Positions 6,997 to 16,133 are shown, counted from the stretch's first letter. The stretch is DNA of 35,913 nt from Oscillospiraceae bacterium (GCA_015065165.1 SVQU01000019.1:1-35913), one strand, 5' to 3'. Program-made: numbers and translations. The notes: generated by a model not told the origin, from the letters alone.

Positions 6997-8060
6997 TAAT
7001 AAATCAGGTTTTGGAATTAGAATCTTATACCGATTCTTTAAAGCAGGAAAAACGCCCTATATTTCTATACGGAATGGGGGATGGGGCAGAAAAGATTTTC
7101 GCTTATCTATCTTCCCACGGGGTTGAAATTAAAGGCGTAGTTGCATCGGACGGTTTCGTGCGAGGACAAAGCTTTTTGGGCTTTAAGGTGCGCGCCATTT
7201 CGGAGGTATCCGCCCAATACGGAAGCCTTTGCTTGGTGCTGTGCTTTGGTTTGGAGGGCGAAAAATCTCACTTTTTGCGAGAACTTTCGAAAAAACACCG
7301 AATTGTTTCGCCCAACCTGCCCGTTTTTGGCGAGGGCGCTTGCGACAAGGAATTTATTTCGGCAAATGCCGATAAATTCAGACGGGTTTACGAAATTTTG
7401 GCGGACGAGGAATCCAAGGAAATATATATTTCCCTTTTGAAATACAATATCACGGGGGACATATCCCACATTCAAAGCAATAACCTTTGGGACGCACCCC
7501 AAGAATTTTACAAACACAACAAACGACATATCGACGTGGGCGCCTACGATGGCGACACTGTTTTGGAATATACCTTGCATAGCAATGAATATTCTGATAT
7601 AATTGCCTTTGAGCCGGATAAAACAAGCTTTGGCAAGCTTATTAAAAACACCGCCCATTTAAGAGATATCACCCCCGTTAATGCCGCGGTAAGCGAAAAA
7701 AGGGGAACTGTCGCCTTCGATTCGGGCAACGGCAGAGCATCCCATTGCGGAGAGGGCGAGGGCACTATTAACTGTGAATCCATCGACAGCTTTTGCGGTA
7801 TCACCCATATTCACGCTAAGGGAACAGACGTGGGCAGTATAAAAATCGATGCCGAGGGTATGGACAAGGCGGTTATATACGGCGGCGTAAATACAATTTA
7901 CGTTTGTAAACCCCATATTTCGGTTGCGCTGTATCACCGTGCAGAGGATTATATTGAGCTCCCATTGCTTTTAAGAAAGCACAACAGCAATTATAAATTT
8001 TATCTTCGCAAAAAAGAATATGTCCCCGCTTGGGATGTGTTTCTTTACGCTATAAATTAA
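6993..8060 (+). CDS. FkbM-family SAM-dependent methyltransferase
   Basis: A protein of 355 residues. The C-terminal half is an FkbM-type methyltransferase: SAM-binding motif I DVGAYDGDT (181-189), acidic motif FEPD (206-209), and the family block SIKIDAEGMD (282-291). Residues 22-115 look like a small Rossmann-type domain (PIFLYGMGDGAEKIFAYLSS, then GVVASDGFVRGQSFLG), as found in front of methyltransferases that modify sugars. The likely role is O-methylation of a glycan or metabolite; the substrate is unknown. It overlaps the YitT gene by 4 nt and is followed by galK after 36 nt. No membrane or secretion signal is seen. Confidence 0.86.
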   Translation: MIINQVLELESYTDSLKQEKRPIFLYGMGDGAEKIFAYLSSHGVEIKGVVASDGFVRGQSFLGFKVRAISEVSAQYGSLCLVLCFGLEGEKSHFLRELSKKHRIVSPNLPVFGEGACDKEFISANADKFRRVYEILADEESKEIYISLLKYNITGDISHIQSNNLWDAPQEFYKHNKRHIDVGAYDGDTVLEYTLHSNEYSDIIAFEPDKTSFGKLIKNTAHLRDITPVNAAVSEKRGTVAFDSGNGRASHCGEGEGTINCESIDSFCGITHIHAKGTDVGSIKIDAEGMDKAVIYGGVNTIYVCKPHISVALYHRAEDYIELPLLLRKHNSNYKFYLRKKEYVPAWDVFLYAIN

Positions 8061-8096
8061 TTTATCCTTAAAATTAACAGAAAAGGAATTTGGAAT

Positions 8097-9380
8097 ATGC
8101 AAGTTACAAAGCTTATCGAGTCTATCAAAAACGGCGATTACGACAAGGTTATTGCTTCTCTTTACCCCAACAAGGACTTAAGCGACCGCAAGGAAAGAAT
8201 TATTACGGTTGCCACCGAATTCTTTAACCTTTACGGCGATAAGGATGCAACCTTGTTCTCTGTCCCCGGCAGAACCGAGCTTTCGGGTAACCATACCGAC
8301 CACAACAACGGCAGAGTTATTGCCGCTTCGGTGGATATCGATATTATCTCTATTGCCGCAAAGGTTGACGAGCCCACCGTTTATATGAAAAGCGTGGGTT
8401 ACAGAGAGGACACCATTGACATTTCCGACCCTAACCCCGAAAACGTTCGCAAGGGCAGTTCTTCGGCTATTATCGTTGGCGTTGCCGATTATTTCAGAAA
8501 GAACGGCTATAAATACGGCGGTTTCTGCGCCTATACCTCCAGCGACGTTTTGACAGGCTCGGGGCTTAGTTCCTCTGCCGCGTTCGAGGTTATTTGCGCG
8601 AGAATCTTCTCGGAATTTTACAACAACGGCGAAATTCCTTTGATGGAGCTTGCAAAAGCAGGTAAATATGCAGAAAACGTATTTTTCGGTAAGCCCTGCG
8701 GACTTATGGACCAGGCGGCTTGCGCCAGCGGCGGTTGCTTGTGGATGGACTTTGAGGACAGCGCAAACCCCAAAACCGAAAAGGTGGATTTGGATTTGAA
8801 CAAGTTTGGTTACAGACTTTGCATCGTTAACACCGGCGGCAACCACGCCGACCTTACCGACGATTATGCCGCTGTACCCGCCGAGATGAAATCCATCGCC
8901 GCGCTTATGGGCAAACAGACCTTACGCAGCTGCGACGAAGCGGATTTTATGGGCAGAATTTGTTATTTGCGCTCTATTGTGGGCGACAGAGCAATTATGC
9001 GCGCTATGCACTTCTTTGGTGAAAATCGCAGAGTTGATATTCAAAAGGAAGCTCTTAAGAACGGCGATTTTGATACATATTTAAAGAACGTTACTGCTTC
9101 GGGCAATTCCTCCTTTAAGTTCCTTCAAAACGTTTATACCAACAAAAACGTTGGCGAGCAGGGTATTAGCCTTGCACTTGCCGTTACCGAAAACTTCGGC
9201 GAAATCTGCCGTGTTCACGGCGGTGGCTTTGCAGGTACTATCCAGGCTTATATCCCCGCAGAAAGAGTTGACGATTATAAAAAGACAATGGAAGCAGTTT
9301 TCGGCGAAAACTCCTGCCAGGTTTATACAATCCGTCCCTATGGCGCTGCCGCAGTCTATGCCGACGGTATAAAGGATTAA
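8097..9380 (+). CDS. galK: Galactokinase (GHMP kinase family)
   Basis: Phosphorylates galactose to galactose-1-phosphate in the cytoplasm (first step of the Leloir pathway). Signatures in order: GRTELSGNHTDHNNG (58-72, the galactokinase signature GRxxLxGxHTDxNxG), the GHMP ATP loop LTGSGLSSSAAFE (152-164), the putative catalytic Asp in CGLMDQ (D205), and the C-terminal VHGGGFAGTIQAY (373-385). At 427 residues it is about 35-40 longer than most galactokinases, mainly through an N-terminal extension of about 45 residues. ATG 8097 follows AAAAGGAA. No galT, galE or sugar transporter is in the window, so a related sugar substrate is possible. Confidence 0.93.
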   Translation: MQVTKLIESIKNGDYDKVIASLYPNKDLSDRKERIITVATEFFNLYGDKDATLFSVPGRTELSGNHTDHNNGRVIAASVDIDIISIAAKVDEPTVYMKSVGYREDTIDISDPNPENVRKGSSSAIIVGVADYFRKNGYKYGGFCAYTSSDVLTGSGLSSSAAFEVICARIFSEFYNNGEIPLMELAKAGKYAENVFFGKPCGLMDQAACASGGCLWMDFEDSANPKTEKVDLDLNKFGYRLCIVNTGGNHADLTDDYAAVPAEMKSIAALMGKQTLRSCDEADFMGRICYLRSIVGDRAIMRAMHFFGENRRVDIQKEALKNGDFDTYLKNVTASGNSSFKFLQNVYTNKNVGEQGISLALAVTENFGEICRVHGGGFAGTIQAYIPAERVDDYKKTMEAVFGENSCQVYTIRPYGAAAVYADGIKD

Positions 9381-9392
9381 CACTGTTTTTAA

Positions 9393-10190
9393 ATGGATAA
9401 CGCTAAATTTTATATGCTTTATTCCTCCTCTAAGGGGAATTGTGCATACGTTAAACACGGCGAGGATGAATTTTTAATCGATTGCGGTGTTTCGGCAAAG
9501 ATGATAGAAACCGCCCTTAACCAAATCGGAACAGGGCTTAAAAACATTTCGGCAATTTTTATCACCCACGAGCACAGCGACCACATTAAAGGTCTGCCCA
9601 CCATAACCAAATATTTCTCCACACCTATTTATGCCCCCGCAAATTGCTGTGAATATTTAATCGAAAACGCCCCTTATTGCGGGTATGTTAACCCCCTTGT
9701 TTCGGGTGAGGCGGTTAATCTTAAGGACACGGCGGTTTGCCCTATTGTTACCCCTCACGATGCCCGCGGAAGCGTTGGGTTCAGAATTCGCGCAGGGGAA
9801 GAAAAAATCGGATATTTCACCGATATCGGGCATTTAAGCGAGGGTGTACTTCGCGGGCTTTCGGGTTGCCGACGGGTTGTTATCGAATCCAACCACGATT
9901 TGGAAATGCTTAAAAACGGAACCTACCCTTATTCCCTTAAACAGCGTATTTTGGGCAATATGGGCCACCTTTCCAACGAGCTTTGCGCAAAGCTTTTGCC
10001 CCACCTTGCGGCTTTCGGTACGGAATCCTTTATGCTTGCCCACCTTAGCGAGGAAAATAACCGTCCCAATATCGCCTTTGAGGAAAGTTTAACCTCCCTT
10101 GTTTCGGGCGGATACCGTGTGAACGAAAACGTTGACGGCGCACTTTCCTTGCGCGTTGCCCCCAAAAGCGGTGTGATGGAATTAATTTAG
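9393..10190 (+). CDS. MBL-fold metallohydrolase, WalJ/YycJ-like
   Basis: A cytoplasmic metallo-beta-lactamase-fold protein of 265 residues. The metal motif is THEHSDH (58-64). Further signs of the YycJ/WalJ group are the N-terminal SSSKGNCAYV, GYFTDIGHLSEGV, the late motif ESNHDLEML, and GHLSNE followed by LAHLSEENN. WalJ-type proteins are tied to cell-wall and replication control in other Firmicutes, usually beside walRK; here the gene instead closes the galK operon. It starts 12 nt after the galK stop with only a weak, distant AAAGGA, suggesting re-initiation. A terminator follows. Confidence 0.9.
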   Translation: MDNAKFYMLYSSSKGNCAYVKHGEDEFLIDCGVSAKMIETALNQIGTGLKNISAIFITHEHSDHIKGLPTITKYFSTPIYAPANCCEYLIENAPYCGYVNPLVSGEAVNLKDTAVCPIVTPHDARGSVGFRIRAGEEKIGYFTDIGHLSEGVLRGLSGCRRVVIESNHDLEMLKNGTYPYSLKQRILGNMGHLSNELCAKLLPHLAAFGTESFMLAHLSEENNRPNIAFEESLTSLVSGGYRVNENVDGALSLRVAPKSGVMELI

Positions 10191-10212
10191 AATGAATTAA
10201 GCATAACAAATA

Positions 10213-10255
10213 AACCCCCGACAGACCTTTAAAATCTGTCGGAGGTTGTTTTTTT
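10213..10255. terminator. Bidirectional terminator between convergent genes
   Basis: CCGACAGA (10218-10225) pairs with TCTGTCGG (10235-10242), extended past one mismatch by AACC/GGTT. GTTTTTTT follows on plus; on minus the stem is followed by TTTATTTG. It ends both the galK operon and the small membrane gene. Confidence 0.88.
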
Positions 10256-10279
10256 ATCTTGAATAAATCGGGTTTGTTT

Positions 10280-10651
10280 TTAAAAAAGAGAAATAATGAA
10301 AAACACTAATGCTGAAAAGATCAAAAAAAGTATTGCGGAATGAATAAACAAAGATACTTTAGATATTCTATTGATAATCGCATTTTCGGCTATTTTGATA
10401 TTAATAAGCGAGCACAAAAAACCGATTGATGAAGTTATGCCGCTTATAAAAATTGATCCAATCCATAATCCGATCAAAACAAAAGCCGACGCTAAAACAG
10501 AACCGCCCGGTAATTTCTCGTTTGATGTATCAATTTCTGCGGCTTTCAATTTATGAAAGGTTATCCCCGTATTGACAAATATTACAATAGTAAATACGAA
10601 CGAAAGAATAATCAAGCACAAAAGGATTTTTGACAATGTTTTTTTATTCAT
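10280..10651 (-). CDS. Small membrane protein, 123 aa, unknown
   Basis: Three membrane segments are visible: residues 8-28 (ILLCLIILSFVFTIVIFV), 50-85 (SVLASAFVLIGLWIGSIFIS and the following stretch) and 98-122 (ILFLIFSALVFFIISLF). The first could serve as an uncleaved signal anchor. A strong ribosome site AAGGAGGT lies 7 nt upstream of the ATG, which makes the gene convincing despite the lack of a recognised domain. It lies 71 nt behind the DUF4091 gene with no clear terminator between them, so it could share that transcript. The function is unknown. Confidence 0.75.
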   Translation of the reverse strand: MNKKTLSKILLCLIILSFVFTIVIFVNTGITFHKLKAAEIDTSNEKLPGGSVLASAFVLIGLWIGSIFISGITSSIGFLCSLINIKIAENAIINRISKVSLFIHSAILFLIFSALVFFIISLF

Positions 10652-10722
10652 GCGGATACCTCCTTAAATTCTTGTACAGTCGGGTGAACGTCTAAATTCG
10701 ATTATCACAAGTGTTATTTAGC

Positions 10723-12366
10723 TTATTTATTATAACTCTTTATGATTTCTTCCATTTTTTCAATAAGAGAAATTATATAATCGTTATTTCGCGGGTAGTT
10801 TGCAAAGGTAAGGTCCATGCCTGCTTCGGTATCGATGAGCTCGATAACCTTTTCTCTGCCGATATAGCTTTCTAACTTGCGGCAGATTTCAACGTCGTTA
10901 AGGGCATCGCGGAAAACTATCGCGCGCAAGGAGGGAATTACGCCGTTTTTAACGGGATATACCGAGAAAGCATCGCCCGAGGGGAAGCCTTTGTCCGAGG
11001 AGGTGGTAACGTAAGGGTTTACCTCCTGACGGGACAACTGGTTGTTGTAGAAATTATAACCCCAATGCAAAAATCCCTCGATGTTAAATTTATAAATCTG
11101 CAAGCCTAAAATACGGTTACGGTAGGAAGCCTGCGCCAAAAAGCGGTTGCCCACGTCTACGCACTGAGCACAGCAGTAATATGCCCATTGATGCTGAACG
11201 TTATTATCCAAAAAGGGTTGGATAAAATCGGTTGCCGTAACGGGACGGTCCATAAGACCCTTTTCGTAAAAATCATAATCCGAAATAGCGTCGGTTATCA
11301 GACAGCCGTCAAGCAAAGGCTTTACCAAATCGTGAGCATATTGATATGCCTCCACGTGGTCGGCGTGAGGCTCGTCGGATAAATGGAAGCAACAATTATC
11401 CTTTATACCCTCTGCCTTTAAAAATCCAATAAGGGCAGGCAGGAACTGCTTTAAGAAATCTGCATATTCGTCGGACCTTGCATCCACGTGCCAACCGAAT
11501 TTATGAGTATATTCGCCGTTTTCGGTAACCCAAATGTTAGGAGCGCATTTTAAACCCCACTGGGAGAACAAATGGGAAATTTCAAAATGGTTAACGTTAT
11601 GTTTGTGGCAAAGGTCAACCCAACGCTTAAGAAGTGTGAAATCGAAAATATACTTTTCGCCATTCTTTTCAATCTTCACAAGCTGGGTACAAGGACGGGA
11701 GGTGCCCACGGCAGTATCTAGGGGAGGGGTAATAACGGGGGTTAAAATAAAGTTTATGCCCACCTCTGCCGCCATAGCGATATATTTTTCTATCAAATCC
11801 CAATGCTGTTCGCTGAAAATTTCAACGTTGTGAACGTTTGCAATACAATCGCTGTAAAACCATTGGGTAAACATTGTGGATTGCTTGGGTATCTCGGCGT
11901 CGATTATATCCAACACCATGGTTTCTTCTTTTGTATATTCCTGCTCTTGGTGTTTATAAGCGAATTTAAAGGTTATGGGACATTCTCCCACAGGGGCATC
12001 CGCGGGTATTTCAACGGTTACCCACAAAGCCGTCGCTTCATTGGCAACGCGCAAGGGGCATACCTTTGCATCATAAGGCAAAAGTATGTCGGGCATCACG
12101 CCGGGGGCGTCCATTATGTAATCCTTGTCGGCAAAATCGAAGGTTACGTAATCCACAATGGCGTTTTTCACCGAATATATTTTTAAGTTACCCAAAAGAG
12201 GGGATTCCGCCGTTAGATTTATTTCAAGATTAGTCTTGCTTTCCAAAGCGATTTGATAAGAGAATTTCTCACCGCGCATAACGATTTTTCGGTCGATTCT
12301 CTTTAAATCTCCAATCCCTAAAAATCTTACCTTTTCCAAAGATGAAACTTGATTTGTGGTTAACAT
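10723..12366 (-). CDS. DUF4091 / GH123-like glycoside hydrolase, cytoplasmic
   Basis: A protein of 547 residues. N-terminal beta-rich region (1-155), then a TIM-barrel-like part with HLSDEPH (D331-E332), matching the Asp-Glu pair that GH123 N-acetyl-galactosaminidases use in substrate-assisted catalysis. DUF4091-type GFLHWGYNFY lies at 431-440, followed by FPSGDAFSVYP. No signal peptide is present, so it should act on an imported sugar. Start chosen at 12366, where AAGGAGAAA precedes ATG; an upstream in-frame ATG at 12408 lies inside the neighbouring gene. It follows the isomerase-like gene by 16 nt, one operon. The true substrate is not known. Confidence 0.83.
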   Translation of the reverse strand: MLTTNQVSSLEKVRFLGIGDLKRIDRKIVMRGEKFSYQIALESKTNLEINLTAESPLLGNLKIYSVKNAIVDYVTFDFADKDYIMDAPGVMPDILLPYDAKVCPLRVANEATALWVTVEIPADAPVGECPITFKFAYKHQEQEYTKEETMVLDIIDAEIPKQSTMFTQWFYSDCIANVHNVEIFSEQHWDLIEKYIAMAAEVGINFILTPVITPPLDTAVGTSRPCTQLVKIEKNGEKYIFDFTLLKRWVDLCHKHNVNHFEISHLFSQWGLKCAPNIWVTENGEYTHKFGWHVDARSDEYADFLKQFLPALIGFLKAEGIKDNCCFHLSDEPHADHVEAYQYAHDLVKPLLDGCLITDAISDYDFYEKGLMDRPVTATDFIQPFLDNNVQHQWAYYCCAQCVDVGNRFLAQASYRNRILGLQIYKFNIEGFLHWGYNFYNNQLSRQEVNPYVTTSSDKGFPSGDAFSVYPVKNGVIPSLRAIVFRDALNDVEICRKLESYIGREKVIELIDTEAGMDLTFANYPRNNDYIISLIEKMEEIIKSYNK

Positions 12367-12382
12367 AACTTTCTCCTTTTTA

Positions 12383-13225
12383 TCAATTTGATCCGCTGGG
12401 AACACCAAACGGGGTTAGTTGCTTATTTTGGAAAATACAATTTGCGTTTTCGTAGATATCATTAAAAGTCAATTCCCGCGGACGGATAATTGTTTTAGGC
12501 GCATCCAGCCTTAGTTCATACATCCAAATACCGCTATAGTTTACTGATTTGAGGGCGTTATATATTGCGCCCCAATCGTTTTTGCCCTCGCCGGGCAGCC
12601 AGTGCCTTTCGTTGACAAAATCATAATCCGAAACGTGGATTGTGATAATTTTATCCCCAAGGGTTTTTATAAATTCTAGGTTATCATCATAGAGAAGATG
12701 GTTTGTGTCAAAGCAAACCCTAAGCCTCTCGTTAGCCGAAATAAGTTGACATAATTCGTTTATATCCCGCCCCAAGCAGGTTCGGGGTAAATCCTCAACG
12801 GCAATACAAGCGTTAAATTCCGCGGCGATATTTGCCAATTTATCCAAGGAATCCATAGCGCATTTTAAATGCTCTGCCCTAACAGAATCCTCAATAGGCT
12901 CGCCGCTGGGGTGAATTACAAATTTGTCAATCCCCGCGTCGGCGGCTTTTTTTATAAGCTCGCCCATATATTTCACTGTATTTTCCCGCGCTTCTCTGTT
13001 GGGAGCAGATATATCGAACTCCTCAAAGGGATAAAAGGGCAAATGACAGGACCAAAGAGTTATGCCGTATTTTTCTGCCGTTTTCTTTAACCTTTTATAA
13101 TCAACCTCGGCTTGATAAACGGGGCTTGATGGTGTTTCCACCGCAGAAATGCCCGCCTTGCTCATCAAAGCGAAATTTTCCTCGGTTAAATCCACACAGC
13201 CACCCGAAATGCCTATTTTTAACAT
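12383..13225 (-). CDS. Sugar phosphate isomerase/epimerase-like TIM barrel
   Basis: A protein of 280 residues of the AP-endonuclease-2/xylose-isomerase-like superfamily. Visible metal-site motifs: SCHLPFYPFEEFDIS, KFVIHPSGEP, CIAVEDLPRT (a Glu ligand), VCFDTNHLLYDDN (Asp/His), IITIHVSDYDFVNERHWLPGEG (His ligands, given here in part), and IWMYELRL near the end (Glu). These fit divalent-metal sugar isomerases or epimerases. The start at ATG 13225 is preferred because AAAGG lies 9 nt upstream; an in-frame TTG at 13234 overlaps the site. It is in an operon with the DUF4091 glycosidase-like gene, suggesting a joint role in catabolism of a modified or amino sugar. No transporter is adjacent. Confidence 0.86.
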   Translation of the reverse strand: MLKIGISGGCVDLTEENFALMSKAGISAVETPSSPVYQAEVDYKRLKKTAEKYGITLWSCHLPFYPFEEFDISAPNREARENTVKYMGELIKKAADAGIDKFVIHPSGEPIEDSVRAEHLKCAMDSLDKLANIAAEFNACIAVEDLPRTCLGRDINELCQLISANERLRVCFDTNHLLYDDNLEFIKTLGDKIITIHVSDYDFVNERHWLPGEGKNDWGAIYNALKSVNYSGIWMYELRLDAPKTIIRPRELTFNDIYENANCIFQNKQLTPFGVPSGSN

Positions 13226-13285
13226 AACAACCAACCTTTATCTTTTGTATATAATACAATATCCGTTGTGTTTATATAACGTTAT

Positions 13286-13726
13286 TCAGCTTGCTACGTA
13301 TAGGGACGGGTCGGTATTCAAGCTAACCGAAACGGCAATAACGCCATATCCGTTGTCGTTATCAAGAACAAGCAAATTCACGTCGTAATAAGCCTCGTTG
13401 GACATTATTAAATAAACACAGTTTAAAAGTTTGCCCTTGATTTCGGTGTTTTCAACATTTTGCTTGCTTACCGCCGTAAGATAGGTAAGCTCGTTGCCGA
13501 TTGTGAAAAAGTGTTCCTTTTCAAGACGGCTGTAAAACTCATCGTCGGGCAGGGCTTCGTCGGTATAATCGGGGTGGATATATTCCGCCATACCCTCGTT
13601 ATCCCTTAAAAGCAACGCCTTTATAAAGGGAACGGCAAGCTCGTCCGACCGTTTCAAAGCCGAATTGCAAGAGCAAAAGGAAAATAAAATTATACCGCAA
13701 AGAAGAAATAAAAGTGCTTTTTTCAT
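13286..13726 (-). CDS. Putative lipoprotein, 146 aa, unknown
   Basis: MKKALLFLLCGIILFSFCSC is a signal peptide ending in a lipobox-like FCSC, with Cys20 the likely lipidated residue, so the protein should be anchored outside the membrane. The rest (ALKRSDELAVPFIKALLLRD, then YIHPDYTDEALPDDEFYSRL) resembles small cystatin/NTF2-like lipoproteins of Clostridia, but no domain is certain. It sits 15 nt behind the cohesin-like/dockerin gene and may be co-transcribed with it. Confidence 0.75.
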   Translation of the reverse strand: MKKALLFLLCGIILFSFCSCNSALKRSDELAVPFIKALLLRDNEGMAEYIHPDYTDEALPDDEFYSRLEKEHFFTIGNELTYLTAVSKQNVENTEIKGKLLNCVYLIMSNEAYYDVNLLVLDNDNGYGVIAVSVSLNTDPSLYVAS

Positions 13727-13741
13727 AAAATACCTATTTAC

Positions 13742-15145
13742 TTAACTCACTCTAAGATTGTATGCGCCGAAATACTGTCGTTTTATTATTGCGTAATCCA
13801 AGGCGGTAATCTTCTTGCCGTCAAATACCGCGGCGGCTTGGAACAGTTCGTTTCTCAAGGGGTACTCTCCAAAGCAGGCGCGCTTTACCAAACCGTAATC
13901 CAAGGAATTAATCATTCCGTTGCAATCAACGTCGCCCCTTATAACAACGGTAAGCGTTTCGCTTCCGTTAACCAGCTTATATCCCGTTTTTACGTTTCCT
14001 GATGTGATTTTCTTTCCGTTATACGTAACGTAAGCCGAGCCTAATGGCTTTGTAAAATCCGATATTTTAGTGTTTGCGGGAGCAAAAACGTAGTCCTCAT
14101 TGGATTCGTAAATCCATTGGGGCACAAAGGAAACGCGTTCGCCGATGGAAACCGACTTCAAGCTACCCGCCCCCGTAACCTTTTCGATTTTATTGTTAAA
14201 ACCGATGGCGGTTGCCGAGTTTGCTACGAAATTGCTAGTTTCTCCCTCTTTTCCCACGGTTTTAAAGGGCACGGAAATTTTTATGCTTTTGCCAAGGGTA
14301 AGCTTTTCGCTTTCGTCGGCAGATTCTGCGTGTAACGCCGCGAAACGCAATATGTATTTGTTTTCACTTTCGTAAAGAGTGCACATCTGCTCCCAAGAAT
14401 TACTCGGGGTAGAAACCATAAAGGAATCCATCTGTCTGCCTTCGGTGATATAGGGCATAAAATAATCGGGGTTATATTTCAACGCAAATTCAAGGGCGAT
14501 AATACCGCTGTCGTCGCCGATGTTGGTAACGTTTATATTTACGTAATAAATTCCGTTTTCCTTTGCCGCGCCGTTGTCGCTTAAATCAACCGAAAAGCTT
14601 TCGCCCTTGCCTGCGGCGGTAACCGACAGATTACTGCCCTTGCCCGATAAAACCGAAAAACTGTCATCCCCCGCAATGGCAATAACCTCGCTGTTGGGGA
14701 TTTTAAAGCTTATAACCCCTGCGGAAACCACCTTAAAGGGAACGTCGATAACAATTTGACCGTCCTTGGTTAAATAATTTCCGTCCACAGGCATAACAAA
14801 TTTGAAATAATATCTGCTTTCGGCTTCGGAATAAGAACAAAACTGTTCCCATCCCGTGGGCATTTTCGTAACAAGCTTTGCCATTTCCGTGCCGTCTTTG
14901 TCATTTTTTGTAATGGTGGGTGTAACCATTTTTGGGTTGAAATCCAAGGCGAATTCCACACCCGCCAACTGCTGTGAGGGTTTGCCCACCTTAATGCGAA
15001 GCTTCATTTCGCTTCCCGCCTTGGCATCTCCGTCAAAGGATATGCTAATCTGCACGGCGTCTTCAGCGGAGGAAACCGATAAACAGGGCATACACAAAGA
15101 ACAAAGCATAACCAAAACCAACAACGTAACCCCGATTTTTTTCAT
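13742..15145 (-). CDS. Secreted protein with two cohesin-like domains and a dockerin-like tail
   Basis: A protein of 467 residues. Signal peptide 1-27. Two homologous beta-sandwich repeats resembling cohesin/CBM-type domains: 30-176 and 182-335, sharing VEFALDFNPKMVTP versus LEFALKYNPDYFMP, and GWEQFCSYSEAESRYYFKF versus SWEQMCTLYESENKYILRF. A third small module (about 352-400) with YVTYNGKKITSGNVKTGYKL precedes a dockerin-type pair: GDVDCNGMINSLDYGLVKR (404-422), and a second half FDGKKITALDYAIIKRQYFG (441-460) that lacks most calcium-ligand residues. It probably acts on the cell surface or outside. It follows rsmI by 31 nt, with ribosome site GGAAAGGAAA. Whether it binds other dockerins is unproven. 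Confidence 0.83.
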   Translation of the reverse strand: MKKIGVTLLVLVMLCSLCMPCLSVSSAEDAVQISISFDGDAKAGSEMKLRIKVGKPSQQLAGVEFALDFNPKMVTPTITKNDKDGTEMAKLVTKMPTGWEQFCSYSEAESRYYFKFVMPVDGNYLTKDGQIVIDVPFKVVSAGVISFKIPNSEVIAIAGDDSFSVLSGKGSNLSVTAAGKGESFSVDLSDNGAAKENGIYYVNINVTNIGDDSGIIALEFALKYNPDYFMPYITEGRQMDSFMVSTPSNSWEQMCTLYESENKYILRFAALHAESADESEKLTLGKSIKISVPFKTVGKEGETSNFVANSATAIGFNNKIEKVTGAGSLKSVSIGERVSFVPQWIYESNEDYVFAPANTKISDFTKPLGSAYVTYNGKKITSGNVKTGYKLVNGSETLTVVIRGDVDCNGMINSLDYGLVKRACFGEYPLRNELFQAAAVFDGKKITALDYAIIKRQYFGAYNLRVS

Positions 15146-15176
15146 ATCAAATTTCCTTTCCGTTAAAGTTCAAAAA

Positions 15177-16010
15177 TCAACTGTTTATAATTTTATAAAT
15201 CTCGCCCTTGCCCACACCGCGGTCCTTTGCAACCTGCTTGCAGGCGTCCATTTTGGAAAGCCCAAGGGCAATATAACGCTCGACGTGTTCCTCAACAGTC
15301 ATATCTGCCCAGAAAACCTCGTTTTCGGGCATACCCTCGCATACCAAAAGATATTCGCCCTTTTTTTCGGGGGCAGAGAGGGAAGCAAATTCCCTTGAAA
15401 CATCATTAAGCGTTCCGCGGAAATATCTTTCGTGAATTTTGGTAAGCTCCTTTGCCAAAACGCATTTTCTGTCCCCCAAAACGTCAGAAAGCTCTTTTAA
15501 ATAATCCTCTGCATCGTGGGGAGAAATATAAATAACAAAGGTGCGCTTTTCTCTGGCAAGCTCATCAATACGTTCCTTGCGCTCTCTTTTGTTTTCGGGC
15601 AAAAAACCCTCAAAGCAAAATCTTCTCGATGCAAGTCCCGATGCCGAAATAGCGGTAACCGCCGCGCAAGGGCCGGGCAAGGCGCAAATAGAAACTCCCG
15701 CCTCGGCACAGCAAGCCACCAGTTTTTCACCCGGGTCGCTAACCGCAGGCGTACCCGCATCGGTAATCAAGCCGCAGCTTTCGCCCTGCAAAATTCTTTG
15801 GCAAATGTCTTGTATAACCTTGTTGTTGCTATGCTCGTGATAACTCACAAGGGGCTTTTTCACACCCAAAAGCATAAGTAATTTTCCGCCCACGCGGGTG
15901 TCCTCGGCGGCAATAAAATCCACCGTCGCCAAGGTTTCCTTTGCTCTTTCGGTTATATCCCCAAGGTTTCCGATGGGGGTAGGGATGATATATAGTGCAC
16001 TTGATGACAT
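15177..16010 (-). CDS. rsmI: 16S rRNA (cytidine-1402-2'-O)-methyltransferase RsmI
   Basis: A SAM-dependent methyltransferase acting on 16S rRNA in the decoding site. A tetrapyrrole-methylase-fold protein of 277 residues. Hallmarks: LYIIPTPIGNLGDITERA (6-23), FIAAEDTRVGGKLL, LITDAGTPAVSDPGEKLV, ALPGPCAAVTAISASGL and FCFEGFLPENKRERK. The C-terminal part ends in a basic helix-turn-helix-like stretch (LGLSKMDACKQVAKDRGVGKGEIYK), normal for RsmI. ATG 16010 is preceded by GAGGAAAT about 10 nt upstream. It follows polA on the same strand across a 185-bp gap with direct repeats. Confidence 0.95.
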   Translation of the reverse strand: MSSSALYIIPTPIGNLGDITERAKETLATVDFIAAEDTRVGGKLLMLLGVKKPLVSYHEHSNNKVIQDICQRILQGESCGLITDAGTPAVSDPGEKLVACCAEAGVSICALPGPCAAVTAISASGLASRRFCFEGFLPENKRERKERIDELAREKRTFVIYISPHDAEDYLKELSDVLGDRKCVLAKELTKIHERYFRGTLNDVSREFASLSAPEKKGEYLLVCEGMPENEVFWADMTVEEHVERYIALGLSKMDACKQVAKDRGVGKGEIYKIINS

Positions 16011-16031
16011 TGATATCTATTTCCTCTGTTT

Positions 16032-16084
16032 GAAATGTTATTTTTTGTTATAACTTTGCAAATCTCGCTTGAAATAACCGCGTA
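16032..16084. repeat. 53-bp direct repeat, copy 1 (between polA and rsmI)
   Basis: This 53-bp sequence, beginning GAAATGTTATTTTTTGTTAT and ending ACCGCGTA, recurs 102 bp further on with one mismatch (16071 G versus 16173 A). It contains the palindrome GTTATAAC and lies in the leader region of rsmI. Confidence 0.85.
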
Positions 16085-16133
16085 TTCCTACGCTCGCTTT
16101 TCTCGTTCTAACGAAAAATCCCTATTTCAAAAC

